Source: Pteria penguin (Eukaryota; Mollusca; Bivalvia; Pterioida; Pteriidae). From it: a DNA stretch of 64,000 bases. The notes under the pieces were generated by a model. That model saw only the letters and a program-made list of their open reading frames with translations. It was not told the DNA's origin and ran no database searches. How positions within the stretch are numbered: position 1 is the first letter of the stretch; each line of letters starts with the position of its first letter. The translations under genes were made by a program, and so were the position numbers. This document shows positions 1 to 15,700 of the stretch, piece by piece. The stretch spans positions 46,505,790 to 46,569,789 of the forward strand of contig CM068583.1 of the NCBI GenBank assembly GCA_035048485.1. The letters run 5' to 3'.

Positions 1-429
1 AATGCAAAACGTCCATCTTCTTGAAAAAATTAAGTTAATGATAAAAATAAAATGTACTATATGAGATTGTTTCTTAGAGTTTCACGTACTTGTATATGCT
101 TTGTAAAGTAGATTTTTTTCATAAAATACGTTCATGTACGCGCACTTACAACCGTATACGTTGTAGCCTTCAAGTTAAGAAAAAAAGTTGCGTTCGAATA
201 CTCTCAAATGCTTTAATTTTTTTTTTCATTCAGGTACTAATTATTGATTTGTGCTGGCATATGCATACCTTAATCGAAATGTTCACGTACATGCATTTAC
301 ATAATCTATTCTGAGAGAGAACTTGTAGCTCAGTGACAACCAAACATACTGATGCAGCTAAATGTTTCATTTCCTTCAGCTGCAAATCATTATCTAATCA
401 TAGGACTTTCGGATTCTTGCCCCCCTTAC
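1..429. other. AT-rich 5' flank, no gene seen
   Basis: I see no exon here. Copy A should have an N-terminal exon pair upstream of its exon at 2678, like exons 1 and 2 of copies B and C (acidic start, then a WAP-(L/I)-EY motif). Neither is visible here, so they are probably before the window. Confidence 0.5.
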
Positions 430-2340
430 TGTTTACTCATCCCAGGTCTCTACTAACAGGAGACACTTTCTCCTCCCGGGCGCCTGATCTCACCTCTGAC
501 AGGAGACACTTACTCCTTACTCATCCCAGGTCTCTACTAACAGGAGACACTTTCTCCTCCCGGGTGTCTGGTCTCACCCCTGACAGGAGATACTTACTCC
601 TCCCGGGCACCCGATTTCACCTCTGACAGTAAGTATCTTCTCTCGGGCGTCTGGTTTCACCTCTAACAGGAGACAAATAATCCTCCCTGGCACCTGGTCC
701 CGCCCCTGACAGGATAAACTTACTCCTGCGGGGTACATTAGTCTCACCTCTGACAGGAGACACTTATAAACTCCTCCGGGACATCTGGACTCACCTATAG
801 CACTCCTCCCAGGCACTTGGTCTAACCTCTGATAGGACATACTCCTCAAGAACACCTCTAACAGGAACACTCCTCCAAAGCCCTGGTCTCACTTCTGATA
901 GGACATACTCCTTTAGAACACCTCTAACAAGAACACTCCTCCCAGGTCCTGGTCTCACCTCTGATAGGACATACTCATCAGGAACACCTATGACAGAACA
1001 CACTCCTCCCAAGCCCTGGTCTCACCTCTGATAGGACATACTCCTCAAGAACACCTCTAACAGGAACACTCCTCCCAGGTCCTGGTCTCACCTCTGATAG
1101 GACATACTTCTCAAGAACACATCTGACAGGACACACTCCTCCCAGGCACTTGGTCTCACCTCTGATAGGACATACTCCTCAAGAACATCTCTAACAGGAA
1201 CACTCCTTCCAGGCCCCGGTCTCACCTCGGATAGGACAAACTCCTCAAGAACACCTTTCATAGGAAAACTCCTTCCAGACCCTGGTCTCACCTCTGATAG
1301 GACATACTCCTCAAGAACACCTCTAACAGGAACACTCCTTCCAGGCCCTGGTCTCACTTTCGATAGGACATACTCCTTAAGAACACCTCTGACAGGAACA
1401 CTCCTCCCAGGCCCTGGTCTCACCTCTGATAGGACATACTCCTTAAGAACACCTCTGACAGGAACACTTCTCCCAGGCACTTTGTCTCACGTCTGATAGG
1501 ACATACTCCTCAAGAACACCTCTAACAGGAACACTCTTCCCAGGCCCTGGTCTCACCTCTGATAGGACATACTCCTCAAGAACACCTCTGACAGGACACA
1601 CTCCTTCCAGGCCCTGGTCTCACCTCTGATAGGACATACTCCTTAAGAACACCTCTGACAGGAACACTCCTCCCAGGCCCTGGTTTTACCTCTGATAGGA
1701 CATACTCCTTAAGAACACCTCTAACAGGAACACTCCTCCCAGGCACTTGGTCTCACCTCTGATAGGACATACTCCTCAAGAACACCTCTGACAGGACACA
1801 CTCCTCCCAGGCCCTGGTCTCACCTCTGATAGGACATACTCCTTAAGAACACCTCTAACAGGAACACTCCACCCAGGCCCTGGTCTCACCTCTGATAGGA
1901 CATACTTCTCAAGAACACCTCTGACAGGACACACGCCTTCCAGGCCCTTGGTCTCACCTCTGATAGGACATACTCCTAAAGAACACCTCTAACAGGAACA
2001 CTCCTCCCAGGCACTTGGTCTCACCTCTGAACACTCCTCCCAGGCCCTGTTCTCACCTCTGAACACTCCTCCCAGGCACCTGGTCTCACCTCTGATAGGA
2101 CATACTCCTCAAGAACACCTCTAACAGAAACACTCCTCCCAGGCTCTGGTTTCACCTATGATAGGACATACTCCTCAAGAACACCTCTAACAGGGACACT
2201 CCTTCCAGGCACTTGGTCTCACCTCTAAACCCTCCTCCCAGGCACTTGGTCTCACCTCTGAACATTCCTCCCAGGCACTTGGTCTCACCTCGGAACACTC
2301 ATCCCAGGCATCTGATATCACCTCTGGTTTCCAAAGGTGC
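430..2340. repeat. 66-bp minisatellite (about 25-30 units)
   Basis: An imperfect tandem array with a period of about 66 bases (for example, matching points at 1021 and 1087). The units carry phrases such as CCTGGTCTCACCTCTGATAG and AACACTCCTCCCAGG. The first units (430-780) are variants with CTCCCGGGC and GACAGGAGACACTTACTCC. The last units (2190-2310) shorten to about 32 bases. Minus-strand reading frames through it are repeat artefacts. The array lies in the inferred upstream intron of copy A. The core phrase also occurs singly at 43370-43430, 46170-46215, 48250-48300, 58200-58260 and 58530-58590, so the array is built from an interspersed repeat. Confidence 0.9.
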
Positions 2341-2677
2341 ATGAATGTCCACCACGGTACGCTGTTCTGCAATACAGTGACATTTCACCAATTGCTTTGG
2401 TATTTGAGGTTAAAATTCAATTGTCTTGCCACTGAATGCACGAACCAGAAAACCATTTTATTTTGCAGGAAGAGATACATACATAATTCAAAGTGTTTGA
2501 TAGAAAACAAAAAATAAATTCGATTGTTCCGATTGAAAATGGAATGCATGGAGTATAAATTTGAAAATATAACCCATCTATAACAGCTGCTGTAGTAAAG
2601 CACAGTATTTGTAACTTTTATCCCCGATGGCAAAAGTACGTAGGAATTGAACTGACTTATATAATTATTCATTTCAG

Positions 2678-5600
2678 TAATATACTGTGATTATACCGCT
2701 TCTGGCAGGTAAAATAGACACTCAAGAAGTCATGTATATGTATCGGTTACTTTGTTTGAATTTAACACTGAAAATGATACTGCTGTGTTACTCGATACAT
2801 TCTCAATTTTCTTTTGAGAATTTCTAATTAGATATTATTTCCTTTCTAATTATATGAGTGTGTTTTGATTAACGATTTGTTTTAAAAATATTTAATGTTA
2901 TACGTTTTTCACATTAATCTCAGAACCCATTTATCTACGATATTTATTCATCTAACTTTCTTCAATGACAGAACAAAATCGCTCAAACTGACTGCCTTTA
3001 TGAGTGCTAAGGCTAGTGACATTTGACCTAGGTATAAAATTTTGGAGTGATCCCATGTATAAAACGTTTTGAATATTTATTACGCGGGCAGGTCCTGGGT
3101 ACGAAATGTGTTTAAATCAGCAACTTAGACAATAATTGTTAATGACACAAAGTAGTCAATGCAATTAGAAGTCTTAATATAAACAAAAGCTGTGCTGAGG
3201 ATCTGGTCATTAATGAAATTTTTATTAAGTGTAAAGACCTGTTATCTCCGAGCTTGCATAAAATGTTTAATGCAATACTTAAATCAGGATTTTTCCCTAC
3301 TGCTTGGTCTAAAGGCTGTATTGTTCCAATTTTTAAAAAAGGAGACTGTAATGATCCAAATAATTATAGGGGGATAACTATAGTAAGCTGTTTAGGGAAA
3401 TTATTTACATCAATTTTGAATAAAAGGTTGCTGCAGTGGGATAAAGAACATAACATAATTACTGACGCTGAATTTGGGTTCAAGCCTGGCTTAAGTACTG
3501 TTAATGCCATATTCGTCCTTCAGTCATTAGTTAGTCGTACATTGAAGAGAAAGAAAAAATTATACTGCTGCTTTATAGACTATCAGAAGGCTTTTGATTT
3601 TATTGATAGATGTAGTCTGTGGTCAAAATTAATTAAACAAGGTGTAACAGGTAAAATGTTTTCTGTGATAAGATCATTGTATAGTCAGATAAAAGTGTGT
3701 GTTAAACATAATGGACAGTTAACAGATTACTTCAACAGTAGTTCCGGTTTATTACAAGGGGAGGTAATGTCCCCGATTTTATTTTCCTTGTATATCAATG
3801 ACTTTGAAATGTATTTTTTGAAAGAAAACTGTCCATCTATTGATATTCAACTAATTAATGTATTTCTTTTGATGTATGCAGATGATACAGTGATAATTTC
3901 GGAAACATGTGATGGTTTACAAACAATGTTAAACTCTCTTCTTGAATATACAAAAAAATGGAATTTAACAGTTAACATAGAGAAAACAAAGGTATTAGTA
4001 TTTAGGAATGGTAAGAAACTTAAAGATAACGAATTCTGGACGTATGATGGTAAAAGGGTAGATAATGTGGATCAATTTAACTACTTGGGAATCTTACTCA
4101 ATTATAATGGAAAATTTTTACAAACTCAGAAACATACTGCGCAACAAGGACGAAAAGCTTTATTTGCAATCTCAAGTGCCTTAAAGAATTTTAATTTCAA
4201 TATTGAGACCAAATGTTCCATTTTTGATACCTATGTTAGTAGCATTTTGAATTATGGATCTGAAATTTGGGGATTTCATAAAGCGCTGGATGTTGAAAAA
4301 GTTCACTTGATGTTTCTAAAAATAATGCTGGGTGTTAAAAATTCTACTTGTAACAATTTAGTTTATTGTGAGTTAGGGCGATTTCCTCTTTGTATGAATA
4401 GAAAGTTAAAAATATTTAAATACTGGTTAAAGTTAAGAAAATCAGAGAATTGTATATTGAATGCTTGTTATGAAGAGTTATTAGCCAACAATGATGAATG
4501 GATTGCGAACATCAAAACTGAGTTATCGAATATGGGCTTATATTATCTTTGGGATGAATTTTATTCTGATAGATATATTATAAGTACTATTGAGCAGAGA
4601 ATGAATGATATGTTTAAGCAATCTTTGTTAGCAGAAATAGCTAGATCTTCTAAGGGATTTTTGTACCAACATTTAATAGACAACTGTTCATTACAATATT
4701 ATTTACGTAAACCTATACCGGAATTATACAAAAAATATGTATCACGTTTCAGAATGGTATCACATAATCTCAGAGTAGAACAAGGAAGATATTCTAATGA
4801 AACTAGATTTAATAGAAAATGTACGTTATGTAATTCTAACGATGTAGAAGATGAATATCATTTTATACTTGTGTGCCCCCATTATTCCACCATTAGGTCA
4901 AAATACATTAAGAAATATTATTACTGTAAACCTAGTGTCTTTAAGCTTGTACAATTATTGAGTGTAAACAATGTTAAAGAAATATGTGGTTTAGGTAAAT
5001 ATCTCTATTTAGCATGTAAAATGAGAAATTCTGTGTGATACCGCTCTCCATGTTCATGTAAGTTTATATGATTGTCTGATATCTGTACTGTTATTGTTAA
5101 GACCCCCTACCTTCTTATAGTCTTTTCACTATGTGACCTATCCTGTTCATTTGTATATAATGTACATATGATATGCCTATGAGCCAATGGCTTAAGGAAA
5201 TAAAAAAACTAAAAAACTAAAGTTGATGATGACAATCCATACATCTTTATTCCTGATGTTATTTATCATATCGGTTATAAATTATATAAGAAATATGTAT
5301 ATGGTAAACAGAACATAATATAAATTGAGAGTTAACTGTAATAAAAGTAAGTAAAATTTTCTTTTATATGATATATATACATCAACTTTTGTAATCCATT
5401 TACATTATTAATATTTTAAGATGTTTATAAGATGTTAAGTCCTGTGTAAAACACAAATCAGAATTGTCCGATTTCTTCTCTTTCGGATTGATGCACAGGG
5501 ACGCTTTGTCTCCCTTTTTTCTCTGTATATCAACGATTTTGAGAATGAACTTATTAGTAGCACACGTAAACCCGTTACTTTAAAAGACATATCATTATTC

Positions 5601-6686
5601 CTTTTAATTAATTAATGTATGCTAACGATACAGTATTATTGTCCGAGTAGAGGGAGGGTCTTCAGAGTATTTTGTACAGGTTGCACACGTACAGTACGAA
5701 GTGGAACTTAGTTGTAAATGTTGATAAAACTAAAATTGTTGTTTTCTATTTAGATGGTTGATTACTTAATATCTATGGTTTTATAATATGAAGGACATAG
5801 AAAATGTGAACTCTTTCATTCACCTGCTACTAAATTTAATGGCAGTTTTGCCGAAACCTACTGTGATTGCTTCACAAGGAAGTGAATGTATGTTTGGTAT
5901 TTTTAAAATTGTGTAAAGATAATTGTCTTCATGTTGAATCAATTCTTACGTTTTGACACATTTGTTGCTAGTGTACTTATTTATGATGCTGAGGTATAGG
6001 GTTTCCATCTTGCAAAGGACATTGAGAAGGTTCACACAAGTTTTTGTAAAAAAATATTGAAAGTCAAAAATAACACCCCTGACTGTATTATTTACTGTGA
6101 ATTCGTCGATTACCTATGGTTGTTGTTCGCAAGCTGAGAATTATAAAATATTTGGTTAAATTACTCCAAACTGAGAAATGTGTACTCCGTAGCATATAAC
6201 AGGAAATGAACTCTCATTTATTTAGCAACTCTTGGGTCTTAATGGTCAAGGAACTACTCTGTTTGCTGGGTTTTAGGTGTTATCTAATGCAAATATGACA
6301 TACATGTGTATATTCAAGTTTAGCTGATTTCCTTCTCATAACATAAAATGTTTTGATGTCCAATTATGAATTATAGGAGTAGCCTATTGTACATTTTTAT
6401 AGAATTAGATATGAAAAAAATATATTTGATATGATTTGTGTTAAAAATACATATTTTAGTGTAAATTTTCAAAAAAAAAAAAAGAATTACAGACATTTAT
6501 TATTATTTATGCTCCTTTTATATCTATTGTCACCTCACCCTACCCAAGAGGATAATAGAAGGCATGCAGATCTTTGATTTTGGAATTCACTCTCTTATTT
6601 TATGAAAAATGCAATTTTCAATTTTAGCCAGTATTTCCTCTTTCATACTTCCATATTGTTCTCAAATGGCAGATTACATACATTGT

Positions 6687-6761
<75 letters not shown>

Positions 6762-9700
6762 CACATAGACCTGTTGGTTTTCTGCTAATAAAATATATAC
6801 AATATACAATTAACACTAAACAACTGAACCAATTAAATACACTGCGGTAGTTGTTTTTGGTTATAGTATGGTTTGATATACAATTTTCTTAAACTGTGGT
6901 AAAAATTCATCCCTCAATATCACGTAAATTTCACAAATTACTAATCTATTAGCTTTTATTTCGTATCTATACGAACCCTGTTCAATGTTAAGATTATGTT
7001 GGTGGCAATCAGAAACGAGTTATGTACATCTTGTGTAAATGATTTCATATCCAAAAATTGTCAATTAAGTGCTGATGCATTTCACCGTATGCGGCTGCAT
7101 TCTGAATTGTAAATAGCATGATATAGAATATGAGAAGTGTAAAGAAAATATTAATTTTCAATTTTTGTCTATTAATAAAGGTGCCTTACACTTGTGGAGG
7201 ATTTCATACGAAATAATGCCATGCCAACATATGCTAATACACATTCGACCACAGGGTTCAATGCTCTTCAGACAGCAAAATATAGAGAAGAGAGCAGGTG
7301 AGAAAAATAAGCGAGTATTCATCGGTGAATTTTTTTTTCCTTGTTCTTCATGCAAAATATCATCTTTGTCCACTGCATTTGGATTATTTTCACAATCATT
7401 TGTTCTTGTGTAACTTTTCATATTGTACATGAAGATAAAGAATTTTAATGGCAAAAAGAGTTTTATATCCGAGTTCACCATAAAGACGTAAGAATATAGG
7501 GAATAAATTAAAATTTTTATGCTTTCGACAGTGCAACATTTTATACGTTTTTACAATTTATGGTTTTATGCACTGGCAATTTTGATGATATTTTATATTT
7601 TTTACTTCGAAGATGATATTTAATTCTTTTTCTTAAATTGAATTGTTTGTAATTTGTTTAATCGTTTTATTTCATAAGTTTCTGATACAAGAGGTGGTTT
7701 GAAATATCTTAACATCAATATATGGGTGTAGTTTGAGGGACCGGGATCATGAATGAAGAACTGCCTGAATTTCTAATTTTATGTACTATTTAGACAAATA
7801 ATAAAGCAGTGCGTGAACGCCGGTAAAGATGATGTAGTGATATTTACTGGAAGTGGTGCCACTGGTGCTATACACAAGATAGCATGGGGACTGAGGATGA
7901 ATCAGACAAGAGTGGCCAATGAAACGGTAAATAATACCTTATTAGGTGTGACTGTATTTTCTACACAAAATGACGTAATTGTTTTGTCTTTTCTCTTGAA
8001 ATATGTGCGTTTGGATATACTAATATCATATGCGTAAGTCGTAAATTACACATAATGAGATACTTCTCGATTGTTAGCACTGATTACAATGGTGAAGTAT
8101 GCCGATGTTATGAGTGAAGTATGTCGATGCTATGAGTAAAGTATGCCGATGTTGTGAGTGAAGTATGCCGATGCTATGAGTGAAGTATGCCGATATTATG
8201 AGTAAAGTATGTCGATGTTGTTAGTGAAGTATGTCGATGCTATGAGTGAAGTATGCCGATGTTAATATTTTGTCAATTTAATATCTTCAGGTGGTATTTA
8301 TTGGTCCATATGAACATCACTCCAACATATTACCCTGGAGGGAATATGGCGTCCAGATTATACGAATACAAGAAGATCATAAAGGACTAGTCGATATGGA
8401 CCAACTGAAATCAGAATTAAGGGTAAAGTTATATTTTGCTCCTTCACTTTTTTCTAAATAAATGAATATTATCATATGATACATTATATTATAAATCAAA
8501 CAAGTTATGTTAAGATGGCTATATATTTTGCTGTCATGGTATTTTTATGGTTCCATGTTCCATGTTCTTATGCTCTATCATACCGCTTACCCTTTACATT
8601 CGATAAATTATTGATCACGAGAGGCATCTATTTGTTTTATACATATTGACCTGAAGGATCCTGATGAGGGTTTGCAGCCCAATTCATGAATTTATGGTCT
8701 ATATTATGAATTCACTGTGGTACATGTAGTATGATGATAAATTTATGGTCCAAATTGTGAATTCACTGTGGTAATATAATGATATATTTATTGTCCATTT
8801 TGTGAATTCTATGCGGTAATACAATAATATGGTTATGGTCCATATTGTGAATTCTATGGGGTAATACAATAATACAATTATGGTCCATGCTGTGACTTCT
8901 ATATGGTAGTATAATGATGTATTTATTGTGCATATTGTGAAATATATGCTGTTGTATCACGATGCAATTATGGTCCATACTGTGAATTCTATGCGGTAGT
9001 ATAACGATACATTTGCGGTCCATATTGTGAAGTTTCTCTGGTTGTATATTGATGCATTTATGGTCCATATTGTGACTTCTCTGTAGTAGTATAATGATGC
9101 ATTTATGGCCCATATTGTGAATTCCATGCGGTAGCATTCATGGTCCATATTGTGAATTAATGATGCATTTATGGTCTTTGTTCTGAATTCTCTCTGTTAG
9201 TATAATGATACATTTATGGTCCATACCGTGAATTTCATGCGGTAGTATAATGATACATTTATGGTCCATACCGTGAATTTCATGCGGTAGTATAATGATA
9301 CATTTATGGTCCATACCGTGAATTTCATGCGGTAGTATAATGATACATTTATGGTCAATATTTTTATTTCAATATGGTAGTATACATTTATGGTCCATTT
9401 TGTGACTTCTATGCGGTACTTAAACGATGCATTTACGGGCCATCTAGTGATGTATATATGGTAATATAATGATACATTTATGGTCCATACTGTGAATTCT
9501 ATGAGGTAGTATAGTGATGTATTTATAGTCAATATTTGAATTTCATGTGGTAGTATAATGATGCATTTATGTCCATTTTGTGAATGTCATGTGTTTGAAT
9601 TCTATGATGCATTGTACTTTTGAAATCTCTTCAATTTTGTACAACTTGAAAGGTTTCCGAAGGCGTCTAAAACCAAAGTTTATGACCAGATTCTGTTGAT

Positions 9701-12700
9701 GTATACAGATATCTAAATTTGTTGAAATGTGTAGAAAGTTATGAATATTTATACATTATCCCACTTGCTTTTTATGCTCACAGTTTATTATTAGCTACTT
9801 GATTCATTAATCTGGTTCTATTTTTGACGGGCTTTTGAATGGCGGTTAAGAAATCGTTATTCATACTCTAAAGTCTACAGGGTATTACAGTGAAGATTCA
9901 TTGCATTCCAGAGGGCAAGAGAGAATTTTCAAGTATAGATTAAAACAAAATTTTATAGGATTTAAAAAGATAATTTTTGACAGCATATGCTAAGTGTGTG
10001 TAAGTTATTTCCATTTGAACTGCGGTGCTATGTAATAAATATACATTACTGGGTACAGGCGACGAATTGTGCACTCACTATTTCGACGATACCATGATAC
10101 TCATTAATGTTGCAATACTAAGAACATCGATTTTATTTCACAGTTTTGGAAGGACCGAAAGCGACATATGATAGTAAGCATGTCAGCATGTAGTAATGTC
10201 ACAGGCATAATAGTGGATAATGAAGAAATCGCTAGGATTGCACATCAATATGGAGCATTTGCTGTCTTTGATTTTGCTGCAGGAGGTAAACTTTGGATAC
10301 TTATGTCCGTTCTTATTTAACATGTTGTATAACTAGTTTAGATGATAATTAACATTGCTTTTGTTCGTAAAAATATAATGCTGAGATATTACTAGTATAT
10401 TATATGTAATGGTTAAAATCTTATTATAAATTTGTCAGAGTGTATAAAACGAAAAACGCATTTCAGGTTATTCATGTTAAGGTATGATTTGTACAATTTT
10501 CGAAAGAAAAATTCATAAAGTGGGCTAAGAAACTGGATAAATGATGCAGATTATAGCAATAGACTGCATCTTTATTTGATGTTGATAACTACATTGCGAC
10601 GGGTATGGTAAACCAACAGGATAAGCCTACTGCTCTTTGACGGTTGATTCTGCTTTCAGTATTTTGTCTATTGGTTACGATTCTGTTATTTTGTCTATTG
10701 GGTACGATTCTGTTGTTATTCTGACTTATTACGGTGTATTTTGTCTATTGGTTACGGTTCTGTTGTTATTCTGACTTATCACGGTGTATTTTGTCTATTG
10801 GGTACGATTCTGTTGTTATTCTGACTTATCACGGTGTATTTTGTCTATTGGGTACGATTCTGTTGTTATTCTGACTTATCACGGTGTATTTTGTCTATTG
10901 GTTACGGTTCTGTTGTTATTCTGACTTATCACGGTGTATTTTGTCTATTGGTTACGGTTCTGTTGTTATTCTGACTTATCACGGTGTATTTTGTATATTG
11001 GGTACGATTCTGTTGTTATTCTGACTTATCACGGTGTATTGTATTCTTGGTACCCGAGTCTTAACTTGATTTAACAGAACTAAGATTTCCAAAATCTATT
11101 GTTCATTTAATATTCATTTAAATTATGGTATTTACTACTTTGAGCACCTGGTTCATTTCCTGGTATTGATGATGATGATGATGAAGATGATGATGACAGA
11201 GTTATTATTCATTGTGATTTGTTCCTTTTAAAAATTTATTTTATCTCTTTTGCAGGACCTTACATGGAAATTGATATGAATCCACCCGGAAAAGCGTAAG
11301 AATTTCTATCAAACATAAATATATTAAGTACCGTTCTTTTGTTAGATATTTTCAAAACATTGTACACTTAACTTGAGTAATTAACCAATGCATGTATTGC
11401 GAGGTAATACCTTCACTTACTTTAAGCACGTACAAAATATATGATGAATGCTGTATAATTATTTTCATAATGATACTGTATATTTTCAGATATAAAGATG
11501 CTGTAATTGTCAGCACTCATAAATTTGTTGGAGGACCGGGCACTCCAGGTAATATAGCATTTTTATGATTACATATATCAAGGCTTAAGATATTCATATG
11601 TACTTGTGTAAATTTGGTAATTTTGAAAGTATAATATTCATGGAAATTTTCCTTAAAATTTGTAGGTGTTGTGATAGCAAAGAAATGGATTTTCCGAAAT
11701 TCTATTCCACACGGAGTTGGGGGTGGAACAGTTAGTTTCGTAAGTCGTACTAAGTATTTGTATATTGTTTCTTTATTAACATGACATATGATTATGAACA
11801 TGCTCATTCACTCTTTAGAACAGACGATCTTAGAATCAAACGTTAAATTGAAAAAGTAAAAATGATTTACAAATCGCTATAGGTTACCCGTGATGTTCAC
11901 ACTTACCTAACCAATATTGAAGAGAGAGAGGAAGGCGGTACTCCAGCGATATTAGAATCGATAAGAGCCGGACTCGTATTCAAACTGAAACAGGTTAGTG
12001 TTGCTGAAATATGATCAGCATAAGTTCAGAAAATTTGGCCTGTTTACCTTGCGTTATCATACTAGTATTTATACAGTGAATGCTATCTGGATTTCTGATT
12101 TGCTGAATCGGAATAATGAGCAAACTGTGATACATTTTGTTGTCGTTTCAGGATGTCGGCGTGGACGTCATACACTCTAGAGAACAAGAGTTACGTCGGT
12201 AAGTCTTCTTATGTCGATACTAGTAATTAGTTATCTCTACTTACTATTTCTATATACATTGTATGTTTTAAAACATTGAATGTTACAGATTGACAACTTC
12301 ATTGTTTCTTGACATTTATTATTCAGACGGGCATTTGAAGTATGGGAACAGAATCCTAATATGGTGATTCTTGGAAGTCGCGAGGTTGATAGAGTGGCGA
12401 TATTTTCATTTGTAACTTTACATAAGGAGACAGGGAGACTTGTGCATCATAACTTCATATCTACATTACTCAGCGATTTATTCGGCATTCAAGCCAGAGG
12501 AGGATGCGCCTGTGCAGGACCGTATGCTCAGGTGATTTTTCTCAATTCTCATTGTATTATTATCAACTCTTTTAATAACATTGACATTATTGTAATAGAT
12601 TCTAGGGCATTTTTGGTAAAATAAAAGTTTGGACATTTTGTAAATATTGCGGTCGCTATTCGGACCTGATTTACATATATTAGGAGTCAATGCCCGATCT

Positions 12701-15700
12701 TTTGTTTTTAGACCGCTTTTACTGTGGGTGATGTGATATCCAGGACCGTAGGAAGCATTTCAAAAGCGAGGTGGCTCGTTTCGTTTCGTAACGTGATAAA
12801 AATTGGTCGATGATTGGCCAAAATTGGGGAGGGAGTGGGGTGGCGGCCCGGTTCCTACGGACCGGATAACACACTATTCCTATTAATCGTGATTATTTAC
12901 TGATTGTTATTACAAAAATAACGTTGATACTAAATGCTACTGCGGGTGATACTTGCTCAATTTAAAAAATAGTACCACAGTTGGTGTGACCGTTACTTCG
13001 TGGTACCCAATTCCAACTGTGGTTCTAGGTTTTGTGATAACCCCTTTCAAAATTTTCTTCTACCCTTTGATAACTAACACTTACTTTCATCTTTTTGACA
13101 GTGTAACATAGTGAGTTAAATTTCTTTTTAGGATCTTTTAGGCATCTCAAACGTAATGTCCAAGAAATATTCGTGGTTCTTCTCGGACAAATCGAGAGGG
13201 TAAGTGTGTTGTACATTCATAATTTGTATGGTAATCAATATAAAGATACATAATCAAACAACTTGTTTTAAGATTCGCGATAGTTGGAGTACTGAGTAGA
13301 TTTTATCCATCACCTTGATATTATGATAGAAAAGAAAAAAGAGGAGTTACTGGCTCAGTTATGTGGCAGAAGTCACCATGGAGCTATATAATACATGGAT
13401 ATCAATGATATACTAGCACATATAACACATTACAAAAATATTTGATTGTAGTGCAATTACGATACCGACTTAGGACGGTCATTAATTTGACAAAAGCCAA
13501 ACAAATGGTGTAGTTAACCGGTTTATGGGCCCACCTTCCCACTCAACGTAACAGCAGAACAATCAAAGGACGTACATTTAAAAATTTATAAATAATCCTC
13601 CATGTAAAGAACAAGGGTCAACAGGTATCGCATATTGAGAGGTCACAAAAATATAAACACGTAAGGTATTGTGAAACATGCGACATCAACATGATAAACC
13701 GTGCTCTGCCAGTCTGAAAGCAAGCGAAGACCCTAGATCTGTAGGAGTCCCGACTAACAGTCAGAGGGGACGAGGTTCAGGACCATGTCTCCTCTGAAAG
13801 AGGTTTGGGCAAGGCCCGTCATATGGTCCCCACCGCCCTGTTAGTCAACGTGCAACGTTCAAGTAAAAGTCTGCATAAGGCTATACAGGGGCCAAATACA
13901 AGACCTATAGTCTTTTTGATGATTTCAATGTCATATTGTCTATTTAGAAGACGTCTGACTATTTTATTACATGATAAAATAACGTTTTTGAAGCCTTTTT
14001 ACTTTCCTTAGTTTATATACGAGATCACTGTAAAAATTAGGATGGGAAATTCAATTGGATACATAGTGTTGAAAAGAAATATTTCTAAATTTAGATAGAA
14101 GTTCTGAATAAGATCTAAAGAATTTGCCGTATGTTTTTCTAAGCTTGTGATATCTGTAACCCTAAGTTAAAAGTTTGTAGTAATTTGTAAATTTCGTTTA
14201 TGAAAGTCCAAAACATCGGTGCAGCCTCTGACAAATCGAACTAATTGAGATATATAGATACCATATGATGGGAGTCGAGGGACATCCAAGTAAAGAAAAT
14301 TTACAATAGGAAATCCAAAATCCTCACGTTTATCATAAATATTAGTATATATTGGATGGTTGATAATTTTGATGTTCAAATCTAAGAAAGATGTAGATTT
14401 ATCTCAAGTATTAGCTTTATTCAATTTGAGCTCTGGTGGATATATTTCTGATATAAATTGTTCGAATTCAGGGTTGTCGATAACCAAAATGTTATCCAGA
14501 TATCTGCAAGTATTATTGAATTTGTCGATGAGGTCGAAACGTTTTGATTTTTGAACAGAAACCATAAAATCCCTGTCATAACAATAAAGAAATAAATCTG
14601 CTATCAGAGGCGCGCAGTAATAACAGGAATCCCAACTATTTGTTGATATATCTTGCCATCAAATTGCACAAAAATATTATTCATGAGAAAATCTAGTGCT
14701 TTACATAATTCCCTGCAAGTGCAGTATTTATATGATGTATATTGTTTGTTGGAAAAGAATCCGGAGTTATTGGAAGTACTTATGTAAGTTTTAGATTCTC
14801 TTTGAAAACAACCTTGTATAGGAGACAGCAGCTTGCTGTATACTGAATACATATTTATGCACAGACGATATGGCAGCATATAAGAAAAACATGCAAGACA
14901 AAGACAGAATTATGTGTTCAATGGAACAGCCCTAGAAAAACTGAAAAGTTACAAAATGATATACATATTTTCACATACTCTTTCTCATACAATATACCTT
15001 ATAAAACAGATTTACAGCTGTACAGTACCGAAAAGGTTTCCTTATGACTTGTAAATTCCTACTATAAGGTATTTGTCTTAAATGAAGTATGCAGATCACA
15101 TTTACACAACAATTATCCCAGAGTAGCCGAGTAATGCTCCAGAGTAGCCGAGTAATGCTCCAGAGTAGCCGAGTAATGCTCCAGAGTTTATACTCACTTA
15201 TCACTTTATTCATTTAACTTATGTTTTCATATATATGATTGAAAATTCATAATGCCAGGACCTTTTAGAATCTAACTATCGTCAAAACATAATAATTTAC
15301 ATTTTTCATTTATTTCTAGACAAGATCCTTCACATCCGGGTATTGTCATGGAAATAATGAGGTAATTATATCTAAAACATAGACGAAAGATTTGTTCACT
15401 CTCTTAATAGTAACCGATAATCAGTTACTTAAACAGTATTGTTTAATCAGATTGAATTGTTTAATATAAGACAATTTTCATATTTAACAATAAAATATTT
15501 GATAAACGGATTTGTTCCTAATAACTATTTTGGTTTTCTTTTAATTTTGTATACAGACCAGGATTTACACGTATCAATTTACCATACTTTTACGACAATG
15601 CCACAATCGACTATATCATACATGCCGTAGACCTTGTCAACAAAGTAGGATGGAAATTACTTCCAAAGGTATCGAAATTAAAGATGTTCTTAGAATTTAA

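Noticed and set aside
574..2372. Minus-strand open frames with repeated peptide
   Set aside because: They are translations of the 66-bp minisatellite, with no independent coding support.
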